Positions 28,467-37,203 of a stretch of 54,337 nucleotides of DNA are shown one piece after another. Every line of letters begins with the position of its first letter. Positions within the stretch are counted from its first letter, which is position 1. Source of the DNA: HGM04593 sp045634365 (GTDB lineage: Bacteria; Bacteroidota; Bacteroidia; Bacteroidales; Bacteroidaceae); contig JAZRAC010000027.1 in NCBI GenBank assembly GCA_045634365.1, positions 1 through 54,337 of the forward strand, in the 5' to 3' direction. The position numbers and the translations under genes are program-made. The notes beneath the pieces were generated by a model that ran no database searches, was not told the DNA's origin, and was given only the letters and a program-made list of their open reading frames with translations.

Positions 28467-30338
28467 ATGAAAACAATATTTAAAAATAAATTATTAGTAG
28501 CTTCGACATTAGCTGTAGCTCTCTTTGCAAGTTATTCCTGCGATGATAAAGATGTATTTGTTTTTCCGGAGCCTGTTACTGCTGAAAAAACAATGTTGGA
28601 GGTGATGCAAGAGGACGACGATTTTGCACAATTCCTCGAAGTTGTGGAGTTGTGTGGAGTTGGTTGTGCCGATTCTTTGTTCAATCAGTCGAGAGTTTAT
28701 TCGGTATTTGCACCGATAGAAGGCTCTTTCAACAAGGAGGTTATAGTAGAGCGTCTTGCTAATGGTGAGCGTGAGGGAGTTTTCAAGGAGTATGTTCTAT
28801 CGCATATTTCCAATTTCCGTTGTGCCGCCAATGGTGAGATGAATAAGGATTTATTGATGTTGAACAACAAGTATATAACATTCTCGGGTTCTCCCCAGAA
28901 AGGCTATACATTTGGTGGAAACAAACTTGTAGCAGCCAACATACAGGCAAGGAATGGTATTATTCACAAAATATCGTCTGTTTACGACTATAAGCCTTCT
29001 ATTTGGGAGTCTTTGAGAAGTATCAATAGCATTGGTTCTTTCTGGGATTTCTGCTCCTCTTTTACAAGAAAAGAGTTCGACCCCAATAACAGTATCCTTG
29101 GTGATATTGTAAATCAGGAACAGACTTATCGCGACTCGGCATTCTATGAAATAAATGATATGCTTAATTTGATGGGCTCAATCAACAACGAAGATTCGTT
29201 GATGTTGATGTATGTTCCTACAAATGAGCTTTGGGATGAAATTTATACTTCATCGGCAAAGTTCTTTAATTACAATATCAGCGAGGAGAATGGTAATACT
29301 GCCAAGCAGTGTAAAGAGGCCGATTCTATTGCCAAAATTCGTGGTGTAAAGTCCTATATGCAGTATCTTACATATAGTATGACCGATCAGAAGGTGGGTG
29401 GTGTTATCACAGACTTCGATAATCTGCCCGACTCGTTGGCAGTGCGTCAGGTCAGCTATCCTCGTAAGAAATATCCCACAGCCGGTTTCTCGGTTGTAGA
29501 AACTTACGCAATGTCCAACGGTATGCTTAACGTTGTAGATGCAATGCCCATCAATCCTTTCAATCTGTGGGTGGATACAATAAAAGTTGAACCCGATACA
29601 GAATCACAGTCGGGTATATTCTATAATGTGAGAAAGGACAAGGATGGCAATCAAGTGCTTAACAAGAATGCCACATACGAAAGAATTTCTGTTTCGGATA
29701 AAGAGAAGAACCCCGAGGTTGTGGGCAAATTGTCAAATGGTCAATATATGGTTGCTTTGCAGGCCGACAAGAAGAAGGTAACCGAGCTTCCCAACATCAC
29801 ATTCTTTATAAAAAATGTATTGTCGACCAACTATAAAATTGCTTTGATTACTCCGCCCTGGTTCATAAAATCCTATAAGGATACTTTGATAAAGGATACA
29901 CAAGTACCGCAATATGCCGATTCTTATTTGAGAGTGCGTGTTAGACAGAATAACGAACTTCTGGCTATGATTCCCAGCGACTCCTTCAATATCGGTACTT
30001 CAAAAACCAATTTTGGTGTGTGGGAGAAGCACGCTATTGTGCCCGACCGCTCACGCATCGACACTATTTTCCTTAAAGATTCCAATGGCGAGGATTATAT
30101 CTTCAATTTCAAGAATTGTGAAGATTTCTCAGGCCTCACCGAAATGAATATTAAAGAAGAGGACTATACAGTGGAGATAAATATAGAGCTTTTGAGACCA
30201 TTGCAGTATAACGAAAAGAATGGTAGATATACTGCAAAGAATGCCAACAATTTCGCATTCCGTTTCTTGCTCGACCAGATAATGCTCATTCCCGTCGATG
30301 TTACAGCAGAAGATGAGAGTGGTGATATTGAAGAATAG
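28467..30338 (+). CDS. Second FAS1 (fasciclin)-domain lipoprotein
   Basis: 623 aa. Lipoprotein signal with lipobox FASYSC (Cys near 25). The N-terminal FAS1-like unit has VYSVFAPIEGSFNKEVIVER near residue 74 and the paired YVLSHISNFRCAANGEM. A second has SLMLMYVPTNELWDEIY near 242. The C-terminal third is beta-rich and unassigned (AIVPDRSRIDTIFLKDSNG). It starts each half of the locus in the same position as the first FAS1 protein and is followed by SusC then SusD, so it is probably the surface-binding partner of the second pair. Confidence 0.8.
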   Translation: MKTIFKNKLLVASTLAVALFASYSCDDKDVFVFPEPVTAEKTMLEVMQEDDDFAQFLEVVELCGVGCADSLFNQSRVYSVFAPIEGSFNKEVIVERLANGEREGVFKEYVLSHISNFRCAANGEMNKDLLMLNNKYITFSGSPQKGYTFGGNKLVAANIQARNGIIHKISSVYDYKPSIWESLRSINSIGSFWDFCSSFTRKEFDPNNSILGDIVNQEQTYRDSAFYEINDMLNLMGSINNEDSLMLMYVPTNELWDEIYTSSAKFFNYNISEENGNTAKQCKEADSIAKIRGVKSYMQYLTYSMTDQKVGGVITDFDNLPDSLAVRQVSYPRKKYPTAGFSVVETYAMSNGMLNVVDAMPINPFNLWVDTIKVEPDTESQSGIFYNVRKDKDGNQVLNKNATYERISVSDKEKNPEVVGKLSNGQYMVALQADKKKVTELPNITFFIKNVLSTNYKIALITPPWFIKSYKDTLIKDTQVPQYADSYLRVRVRQNNELLAMIPSDSFNIGTSKTNFGVWEKHAIVPDRSRIDTIFLKDSNGEDYIFNFKNCEDFSGLTEMNIKEEDYTVEINIELLRPLQYNEKNGRYTAKNANNFAFRFLLDQIMLIPVDVTAEDESGDIEE

Positions 30339-30379
30339 CCCCTTGATTAAGGCTTTAATTGAAAAAAAAGAAAAAAACT

Positions 30380-33300
30380 ATGTATATGCGACAAATAATG
30401 CAATTAGTGATGGCGTTAATGGTATTGATGCCATCGGCCCTCGGGGCTACCGTACTTGGTACCGCAGTATTCGAGGAGAGCGATTCTGTAAAGGTCGACA
30501 AGAAAGTTGTTGATGTCCCGGCTACACGCACCATCACCGGTACCGTGTACGATGCAGCAACAAATGTGCCCCTCCCCGGTGTGCGCGTTCAAGGAACCGG
30601 CCATAAAAAAATTACAACAATGACCAATTCCGAGGGACAGTACAAGTTGGAGATTCCCTCCTATGTTACATTACTCAGTTTCTCAACTCCCGAGTACCTG
30701 TTGTTGCAGGCTCCCGTGTACAACGACGATGTGGTAAATGTTCGTCTCTATTCCGATAAATTCTCGGATAATTACAGTGCCGACATTAAAGCCATAGAGC
30801 ACAATGGCTTTGTAAACGAGGTTTCACCATCTTTGACTATTGATGGCGAAATTCAAAAGAATTTGGGTTCTGATATACGCTCAATAACCCGCTCGGGAGC
30901 ATTGGGAATTGGAAATACCATGTTTATTCGCGGTATTAACTCAATTCACGCCAACACTCAACCTCTTGTAGTTGTAGACGGAGTTATCTGGGATACACAA
31001 GAGACCTCTACAACTGTTCATATGGGTATCTATAACAATGTACTCTCATCAATCGATATTGAGGATATTGAGGATGTTAAGGTTATGAAGAATGGTGCCG
31101 CCATTTATGGTGCCCGTGCCGCTAATGGTGTTATTCTCATCAATACCAAGCGTGGTAAGAGTATGGCTACCCGCATTACCGCCAACATCTATGGTGGAAT
31201 GACAACTATTCCTCAAACAATGGACGTTCTTGGTGCCGAGGAGTATCGTATATATGCCAATGATATTATTGGTTCTATCGACAATATTGCTCCTAACACC
31301 AATTTCGAATTCTTGCGTAGCGACCCCAGCTATGTGAACTATAATAAGTATCACAACAATACAAATTGGGAAGATTGCATATATTCAAGAGCATTCTCGC
31401 AGAACTACAAATTTAACGTAGAGGGTGGTGACGATATTGCAATGTATAACTTCTCTTTCGGATATACACAGGCCGACAGCCCTCTCGAAGGCAATAATAT
31501 GAATAGAATGAATGTGCGTTTGAACTCCACAATCTCTTTGACCGAGGAGCTCTCAACACGCGTAGACATCTCATATTCTCGCGTAGCACGCGAACTTCTT
31601 GACGATGGTATTCGCGAAGATGAATCGGCATTCCCCGTAACATCTATCGGCTTCTTGTCAAAGATTAAATCACCATTTTTGAGCCCTTACCGTTACTCGA
31701 ACCTTGGTGAAATGAGTAAGAACTACGATGGTGCCGACACCTTTGCCTATCGTCCTGCACAGTTGGCCGGCGTTGCCTATCCCAACAACTCACTCTACAA
31801 CCCTATGATTATCCTTGAAAATAGTGCAGGTGAGTATAAGAATGAAATGGAATATACCAATATGGGTATTACCATCGCTCCCGAAATGAAACTTGGTGAC
31901 TTTACCATTACAGAGACATTCAACTATTCGTTGCATCGTGTTAACGAGCTCTACTACTTGCCCTATGCACAGCCGGCAGGAGCTTCGGGTTACGACTTCT
32001 ATTTGGAGAGCATCGGTACACGCATAAGCAACTACGCTTCTTCGATGTTCGGTCGCGAGGCTTCAATCACAAGCGACACCCGCGTTGCTTGGGAGAAACG
32101 CTATGGTGCCCACGACTTTGATGTATTCGGAGGTTTCCGCTACACAAGTTTCGATTTTGATACAAACTCAATTGGTGGTGCAAACACAGGTAACGACAAC
32201 AGCTATTCTGTGCGTGGCGACCTTGACGCTTTGACAACCGCCGGTATTGATGATACTTGGACCAATATATCTTGGTATCTCTCGGCCGATTACTCTTATA
32301 AGACACGTTATTTCTTGCAAGCAGCAGCTTCGTTGGAGACATCGTCACGCTTTGGTAAAGAGGCAGTTGATGCACTCAAACTCGGTGGCGTTTCTTGGGG
32401 CTTCTTCCCCTCTGTACAGGCAGCTTGGCTTGTTTCGTCGGAAGATTGGTTTAAACTACCTGCTGTAAATATGTTTAAATTGCGTGCCGGCTTTGATATG
32501 ACCGGTAACGACGCTATCGACTACTATGCATCACGTAGCTATCTGCAAGCGATTAAGTTCCACAATGCGACAATGGGTCTTCAACTTGCAAATGTTGAGA
32601 ACGAAGGCGTTAAATGGGAAACAACATCGCGCTTTAATGTAGGTTTTGATGCTATGCTCTTTGACAATCGTTTAGCACTCAGCTTCGATGCTTATAAATC
32701 TAAGACATCCGACCTTTTGGTTCAGAAGAAATATGCTTTTGTAACAGGTATGGATAAATATTGGAGCAATGGCGGTGAACTTGAAAATACCGGTTTTGAG
32801 GCTTCTTTGACAGCGAAACTTGTAAACACTGCCAATTTCCAATGGGAGCTCGGTGCATCGGTAGGCCACTACAAGAACGAAATAACCGCTCTTGACGAGG
32901 ACGTTGCCGTAACATCGGTTTACGATGGTGAAGTTAAGACAATGGTTGGTCAGCCGGTTGGCGTATTCTGGGGCTATAAGACCGGTGGTGTTATAAGCTC
33001 TTCGGCTCAGGCAAATGCTCTTGGATACTATATGATGAAAGGAACCGAGAAGGTTTATTTCCAGGCCGGTGATATGATGTTCCTCGACCTTAACTCCGGT
33101 ACTAACCCCGGTTGCATCGACGAGAATGACAAAACTGTTATTGGTGACCCCAACCCCGATTTTTATGGTAACATCTACACCAGCCTCTCCTATAAGAATT
33201 GGAAACTGGATGTTGTATGTAACTACTCAATAGGAAACGATGTTTACAACTACTATCGTCAGGTATTGGAGAGCGGTTCTAATTTCTACAACCAATCAAC

Positions 33301-33643
33301 AAATATGAGATATCGTTGGGTGTTCGATGGCCAGCGAACATCAATGCCTGCTGTTAAATTCGGTGACCCGATGGCTAATAGCCGCTTCTCGGACAGATGG
33401 ATCGAGGATGGTTCTTATCTTAAACTAAAATCGGTTAAATTGTCCTACAACGTACCTGTATCATATAGCTGGTTGCAAGGTATTACATTGTGGGCAGCAG
33501 CCGAGAACTTGTGGACAATAACAGGATACAAAGGTAACGACCCCGAAACTTCGGTAAACAACAACATCTTCTATCAGGGTGTTGATGCAGGTCTCGTTCC
33601 TCAAAGTTCAAGTTTCCATCTTGGTGTAAAAGTTAACCTCTAA
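30380..33643 (+). CDS. SusC/RagA-family TonB-dependent transporter
   Basis: 1087 aa from the ATG at 30380 (MYMRQIMQLVMALMVLMPSA). The frame extends upstream to a TTG at 30359 that would add KKKKKT and make a better signal-peptide n-region, so a TTG start is possible. Carboxypeptidase-regulatory-like domain TITGTVYDAATNVPLPGV near residue 50, plug with MFIRGINSIHANTQPLVVVD and VKVMKNGAAIYGARAANGVI, then the barrel ending FHLGVKVNL. It is intact, unlike the first SusC, which it resembles only at family level. Confidence 0.93.
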   Translation: MYMRQIMQLVMALMVLMPSALGATVLGTAVFEESDSVKVDKKVVDVPATRTITGTVYDAATNVPLPGVRVQGTGHKKITTMTNSEGQYKLEIPSYVTLLSFSTPEYLLLQAPVYNDDVVNVRLYSDKFSDNYSADIKAIEHNGFVNEVSPSLTIDGEIQKNLGSDIRSITRSGALGIGNTMFIRGINSIHANTQPLVVVDGVIWDTQETSTTVHMGIYNNVLSSIDIEDIEDVKVMKNGAAIYGARAANGVILINTKRGKSMATRITANIYGGMTTIPQTMDVLGAEEYRIYANDIIGSIDNIAPNTNFEFLRSDPSYVNYNKYHNNTNWEDCIYSRAFSQNYKFNVEGGDDIAMYNFSFGYTQADSPLEGNNMNRMNVRLNSTISLTEELSTRVDISYSRVARELLDDGIREDESAFPVTSIGFLSKIKSPFLSPYRYSNLGEMSKNYDGADTFAYRPAQLAGVAYPNNSLYNPMIILENSAGEYKNEMEYTNMGITIAPEMKLGDFTITETFNYSLHRVNELYYLPYAQPAGASGYDFYLESIGTRISNYASSMFGREASITSDTRVAWEKRYGAHDFDVFGGFRYTSFDFDTNSIGGANTGNDNSYSVRGDLDALTTAGIDDTWTNISWYLSADYSYKTRYFLQAAASLETSSRFGKEAVDALKLGGVSWGFFPSVQAAWLVSSEDWFKLPAVNMFKLRAGFDMTGNDAIDYYASRSYLQAIKFHNATMGLQLANVENEGVKWETTSRFNVGFDAMLFDNRLALSFDAYKSKTSDLLVQKKYAFVTGMDKYWSNGGELENTGFEASLTAKLVNTANFQWELGASVGHYKNEITALDEDVAVTSVYDGEVKTMVGQPVGVFWGYKTGGVISSSAQANALGYYMMKGTEKVYFQAGDMMFLDLNSGTNPGCIDENDKTVIGDPNPDFYGNIYTSLSYKNWKLDVVCNYSIGNDVYNYYRQVLESGSNFYNQSTNMRYRWVFDGQRTSMPAVKFGDPMANSRFSDRWIEDGSYLKLKSVKLSYNVPVSYSWLQGITLWAAAENLWTITGYKGNDPETSVNNNIFYQGVDAGLVPQSSSFHLGVKVNL

Positions 33644-33654
33644 TGAATATAAAT

Positions 33655-33681
33655 CGTCTTCCGCCTGAAAAGCGGAAGACG
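33655..33681 (+). promoter_or_regulatory. Intercistronic hairpin between SusC and SusD genes
   Basis: A perfect 10-bp stem, CGTCTTCCGC with GCGGAAGACG and a 7-nt loop, lies 11 nt after the SusC stop and 19 nt before the SusD start. No U-run follows. It is the right place to protect or process the mRNA and set the SusC to SusD ratio. Confidence 0.6.
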
Positions 33682-33700
33682 AGAAAAACAATACATAAAA

Positions 33701-36154
33701 ATGAAAAAGAATTTTATTAATACAGTAGCGTTCCTTCTTTGCGGAGCAATGTTCTTCGGCTCGTGCGAGGATATGTTGGACGCGGAGTCAAACCGTGTTG
33801 AGTATGAGTTTGACGATTGGACATTCAACGACTCTGTATATTCTGTATTGGGTATCTTGAATGCTGTTCAGCAGGTTGGCGACCGTCAGGTACTTCTTGG
33901 CGAGCTTCGTGGCGACCTTGTGACCATCAATGGAAACACTTTGGACGATGTTAAGAATATAAGCAACTTCGACTTCAACGCCGAGTCGAACCAGTATCTT
34001 GCGGCCAAGGATTACTTCTCCATCATCAACAACTGTAACGTATTCCTTGCCCGTGTAGACACTAACCTCACTTACGACAACCAAAAACTTATGTTGCGTG
34101 AGTATGTTGCAGTAAAGAGTATTCGCGCTTGGACATATATGCAGTTGATGAAAAATCACGGTCACGTACCCTTCTTCACCGAGCCCGTGCTCACCAATGG
34201 TAAAGCAGAGGAGATTATGTCGCGTACTCCTGCCGACCAGTTGACCGTAATTGATAACCTCATCAATGATATTGCACCCTACGAGAATCCCGGTGCTTAT
34301 CCTATGCCTAAATGGGAAGTTCCCAACTATGCAACAGCGGGTATGACAGCTAAGTTGTTTATGCCCATAAGAGTATTGTTGGGCGACCTGTACTTGTGGC
34401 GTGCATCGTTGCGAGCCGAGACAACATCATACCCCTATCCTTATGGCAACCCCAATAGCGACTACGCTATGGCTGCCAAATGTTATACTCTGTATTTGAC
34501 CGAGGATAACAAACAAACCGATGGAACGGATGCTTCTTCTCACTCCAAGGAGAAACCCGATGACGACCTCACATATTATCCAGGAACAGGCTTCGTCAAT
34601 CGTTTTGTTCAGGGTAACTTTACAAACAAAATCGGTAACTTTGTTGCAGCCATCCGTTACGCTTCCAACGATAATGTAGGTTCTGTATCGAAGTTGGCAA
34701 CAATTTTTGCACCTGTTGGTGAGCCCGGTAAAAAACAATTGGAGGCTTCGGCTGCTGTTCGTGCAATATCAAATCGCCAGACATATCTCCACCGTACCGG
34801 TGACGAGAATAAATACTATTACGATGTGATAGAGAGCAAAAAATTCCCCGGTGACTTGCGTATTTACTCGGTAGTGGCAAGCCAGCGTGCCGAGGATTTG
34901 AACAAGACCCGCTACGACAATATGATTATTAAGTTCAACATCGACAAAGCCAATTCTTTGAAGTTCGATGGCGGCTTAATGCTCTTTACTCCCACAACCC
35001 CCACAACAGACATCTTCCTCGATCGCCCCGAGTATGTCTATCTGCGTCTTGCCGAGGCTTTCTTGGGCTTGGAGCGTGAGGGTTGGACCGGTGCCAAGGA
35101 ACTTGCAATGACAGTGCTTAAAAGCGGTATAAAAGGCGAGTGTAAAGTATATTGGAAGCCCGACACTGTGAAAGAGTATCAGCTCGATGCAAATGATGAA
35201 GCTATAATGGCTCCGTTGCTCAACGAAGATGGCAAGCCCGTGGTTCTCATCAGTGCTCAGGAACAATTCGACGAAGATGGTAATCCCGTTCTTGATGCCG
35301 ATGGCAATCCTGTTCTTGTAAATGTAGAGGTACCTCAATATGCACCTGTTGTAATAACAAAGGTATCTTCGGATTATGGTGATATTATGTTCGACTTCTC
35401 CGATAAATCCTTTATCAATAATAAGGGTATACACTCGCGCGGTAGCGGATTCACCGAGGCCAACAGTGCCTATGCTCTGTCCGATTCTTGCGTAGCTGCA
35501 CATTTTGGTATACAGCCCGCCGAGGAGAAAGAGATTGTAAAAATACCCGTACTTAACGAAGATGGTTCGCTCGCTCAATGGCCCGTTATAAAGAAGGATG
35601 CCGACGGTAAAGACCTCTACATCGAATATGTCGATGCAGCCGGAAAAACCCAGAAAGTTCCCGATTATGAGCTTGATTCCGATGGCAATGTAGTTTGGGA
35701 GTTTGCATACGAAGAAGAGGAGGTTGAAGTTTATGATGTAACCGACGAGCAGCGTATGGAGTTTATGTACGACAAGCTCATCGACGAAATGGCGCTTGAA
35801 ATGGCATTTGAAGGCCACCGTTTCGGCGACCTCTCTCGTTTGGCAACTGCACTTGGCAACCCCGAATTCTTCGCACGTCGCGTAGCTGCCCGTAACGTGG
35901 CAACCGGCGATTGGCGCACAGCCGAGGGTGCCGAGGGATGGAATGGAGAGCTCTATGCTCGTCTGCTCAACAAGGACAACTGGTATCTCCCCCTCCCCAA
36001 CAACTATTTGCAGCCCTCAATAACCCCCGTTGCTCCTGCCGACCCCTACATCCCCACTCCCGACGATGATGAAACAGAGGAGGGAACCGAGGATGAGAAC
36101 GAGGAAGGAACCGGTGACGAGTCTAACGACGGAACCGAGGAGGTTAATCCTTGA
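33701..36154 (+). CDS. SusD/RagB-family lipoprotein with acidic D-x-D-G insertion
   Basis: 817 aa, about 230 longer than the first SusD here. Lipobox MFFGSC (Cys near 24), then EDMLDAES. Core SusD features: AVKSIRAWTYMQLMKNHGHVP, YLRLAEAFLG and, near the C-terminus, MALEMAFEGHRFGDLSRLATA. Between them is an insertion of roughly residues 500-680 with six (D/N)-x-D-G motifs at 508, 524, 532, 619, 633 and 659 (for example DEDGNPVLDADGNPVL). The protein ends in a Glu/Asp/Gly-rich low-complexity tail of about 30 residues after PYIPTP. The insertion could bind calcium or be a surface-exposed spacer. It is the last gene of the FAS1/Sus locus. Confidence 0.9.
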   Translation: MKKNFINTVAFLLCGAMFFGSCEDMLDAESNRVEYEFDDWTFNDSVYSVLGILNAVQQVGDRQVLLGELRGDLVTINGNTLDDVKNISNFDFNAESNQYLAAKDYFSIINNCNVFLARVDTNLTYDNQKLMLREYVAVKSIRAWTYMQLMKNHGHVPFFTEPVLTNGKAEEIMSRTPADQLTVIDNLINDIAPYENPGAYPMPKWEVPNYATAGMTAKLFMPIRVLLGDLYLWRASLRAETTSYPYPYGNPNSDYAMAAKCYTLYLTEDNKQTDGTDASSHSKEKPDDDLTYYPGTGFVNRFVQGNFTNKIGNFVAAIRYASNDNVGSVSKLATIFAPVGEPGKKQLEASAAVRAISNRQTYLHRTGDENKYYYDVIESKKFPGDLRIYSVVASQRAEDLNKTRYDNMIIKFNIDKANSLKFDGGLMLFTPTTPTTDIFLDRPEYVYLRLAEAFLGLEREGWTGAKELAMTVLKSGIKGECKVYWKPDTVKEYQLDANDEAIMAPLLNEDGKPVVLISAQEQFDEDGNPVLDADGNPVLVNVEVPQYAPVVITKVSSDYGDIMFDFSDKSFINNKGIHSRGSGFTEANSAYALSDSCVAAHFGIQPAEEKEIVKIPVLNEDGSLAQWPVIKKDADGKDLYIEYVDAAGKTQKVPDYELDSDGNVVWEFAYEEEEVEVYDVTDEQRMEFMYDKLIDEMALEMAFEGHRFGDLSRLATALGNPEFFARRVAARNVATGDWRTAEGAEGWNGELYARLLNKDNWYLPLPNNYLQPSITPVAPADPYIPTPDDDETEEGTEDENEEGTGDESNDGTEEVNP

Positions 36155-36176
36155 AAATAGATAGTATTATTTATAA

Positions 36177-36206
36177 GTTTGAGAGAGGTTAACGCCTCTC
36201 TCAAAC
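36177..36206 (+). terminator. Hairpin at the end of the FAS1/Sus locus
   Basis: A perfect 12-bp stem, GTTTGAGAGAGG with CCTCTCTCAAAC and a 6-nt loop, 22 nt after the SusD stop. The downstream bases TGTTTATAG are only weakly T-rich, so termination may be partial and some transcription may continue into the sirtuin gene 22 nt later. Confidence 0.55.
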
Positions 36207-36227
36207 TGTTTATAGAAGAAAAAGTTT

Positions 36228-36929
36228 ATGAAACGAATAGCAATACTCACAGGAGCAGGAATGAGTGCCGAGAGTGGCCTTGGCCTGTTCAGGGGCGGCA
36301 ACGGCTTGTGGGACGAATATCCCGTGGAACAGGTGGCGACCCCCGAGGGCTTTGCCTCCAATCCCTCCCTTGTGCTTGAATTCTATAATAAACGCCGTGC
36401 CGAACTGTTGCGCGTAGAGCCCAACGAAGGGCACCGCCTGGTAGCCTCGCTCGAAGAGAGATACAATGTAACGGTTATAACCCAGAATGTCGATAATCTG
36501 CACGAGCGTGCCGGCTCCACCAACATAATTCATCTGCACGGGGAACTTATGAAGGTGTGCTCCTCTCGCAACCCCAACGACCCCTGCAACGTGCGTACCC
36601 TGCCCTCGCCCGAGGTTGCAATAAATATGGGCGACCTTGCAGCCGATGGTTCCCAGCTGCGTCCTTTTATTGTGTGGTTCGGCGAGGCGGTACCTCTTAT
36701 GGAAGATGCTGTGGCTGCAATGCGTGACATTGATATATTCATAATCATCGGTACCTCGCTCAATGTCTATCCGGCAGCGGGCCTGCTCAATTATGCTCCG
36801 GCGGGCGTACCCATCTATCTGATAGACCCTAACGATGTAAATGCCATTTTGCCTCGTAACGCCGTTCACATACGCAAGGGAGCATCGGAGGGAATGCGCA
36901 TTTTAATAGAGGAGTATTTGGATAAATAA
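36228..36929 (+). CDS. cobB: Sir2-family NAD-dependent protein deacylase (class III, CobB-like)
   Basis: 233 aa cytosolic sirtuin that removes acyl groups from lysine using NAD. Motifs: GAGMSAESG (9-17), QNVDNLHERAG (86-96), catalytic His104 in HLHGE, and GTSLNVYPAAGL. Tyr53-x-x-Arg56 (FYNKRR) is the class III pair that favours succinyl- and malonyl-lysine, so desuccinylase activity is likely. Only two Cys (111, 120) are seen in the zinc region, with no second pair. SGLGLFRGG replaces the common GIxTFRxx, an unusual NAD-loop variant. Confidence 0.9.
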   Translation: MKRIAILTGAGMSAESGLGLFRGGNGLWDEYPVEQVATPEGFASNPSLVLEFYNKRRAELLRVEPNEGHRLVASLEERYNVTVITQNVDNLHERAGSTNIIHLHGELMKVCSSRNPNDPCNVRTLPSPEVAINMGDLAADGSQLRPFIVWFGEAVPLMEDAVAAMRDIDIFIIIGTSLNVYPAAGLLNYAPAGVPIYLIDPNDVNAILPRNAVHIRKGASEGMRILIEEYLDK

Positions 36930-36947
36930 GAAAAATAGTTACTTTTG
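36918..36947 (+). promoter_or_regulatory. Promoter of the rubredoxin gene
   Basis: TTG (36918-36920), 19 nt, TACTTTTG (36940-36947) matches TTG/TAnnTTTG. It lies 45 nt upstream of the rubredoxin ATG at 36993 and overlaps the end of the sirtuin gene. This makes an in-frame GTG or TTG start before 36950 unlikely. Confidence 0.6.
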
Positions 36948-36992
36948 TGGAACAAAAAAGAAGATAAAAGTGTTATTTTAATAAAAAGCATT

Positions 36993-37157
36993 ATGAAAAA
37001 ATACTATTGTACAGTGTGCCAATGGGTTTACGACCCCTCTATTGGTGACCCCGAACAGGGGATAGAACCGGGTGTTGCGTTTGAAAATCTCCCCGAGGAT
37101 TGGGTATGCCCCCTATGCAGTGCCGGAAAAGAGGAATTTGAGCCCGTAGAAGAGTAA
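36993..37157 (+). CDS. Rubredoxin
   Basis: 54 aa small iron-sulfur electron carrier. The four iron ligands are Cys6, Cys9 (YCTVCQWVYDP) and Cys39, Cys42 (WVCPLCSAGKEEF), the canonical rubredoxin spacing. Start chosen at MKKYYC; an upstream in-frame extension to 36945 overlaps the promoter and has no family support. Typically serves oxidative-stress or reductase partners in anaerobes. Confidence 0.97.
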   Translation: MKKYYCTVCQWVYDPSIGDPEQGIEPGVAFENLPEDWVCPLCSAGKEEFEPVEE

Positions 37158-37171
37158 TCACCTAAAAAAAT

Positions 37172-37203
37172 AACAAGTGAATTTTCACTTGTTGTTTTTT
37201 TTG
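37172..37203. terminator. Bidirectional terminator between rubredoxin and ygiQ
   Basis: AACAAGTGAA (37172-37181) and TTCACTTGTT (37184-37193) form a 10-bp stem with a very short loop, followed by G-T8-G on the plus strand. The minus strand has ATTTTTTTAGG after the stem. It serves both convergent genes and abuts the ygiQ stop at 37204. Confidence 0.85.
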
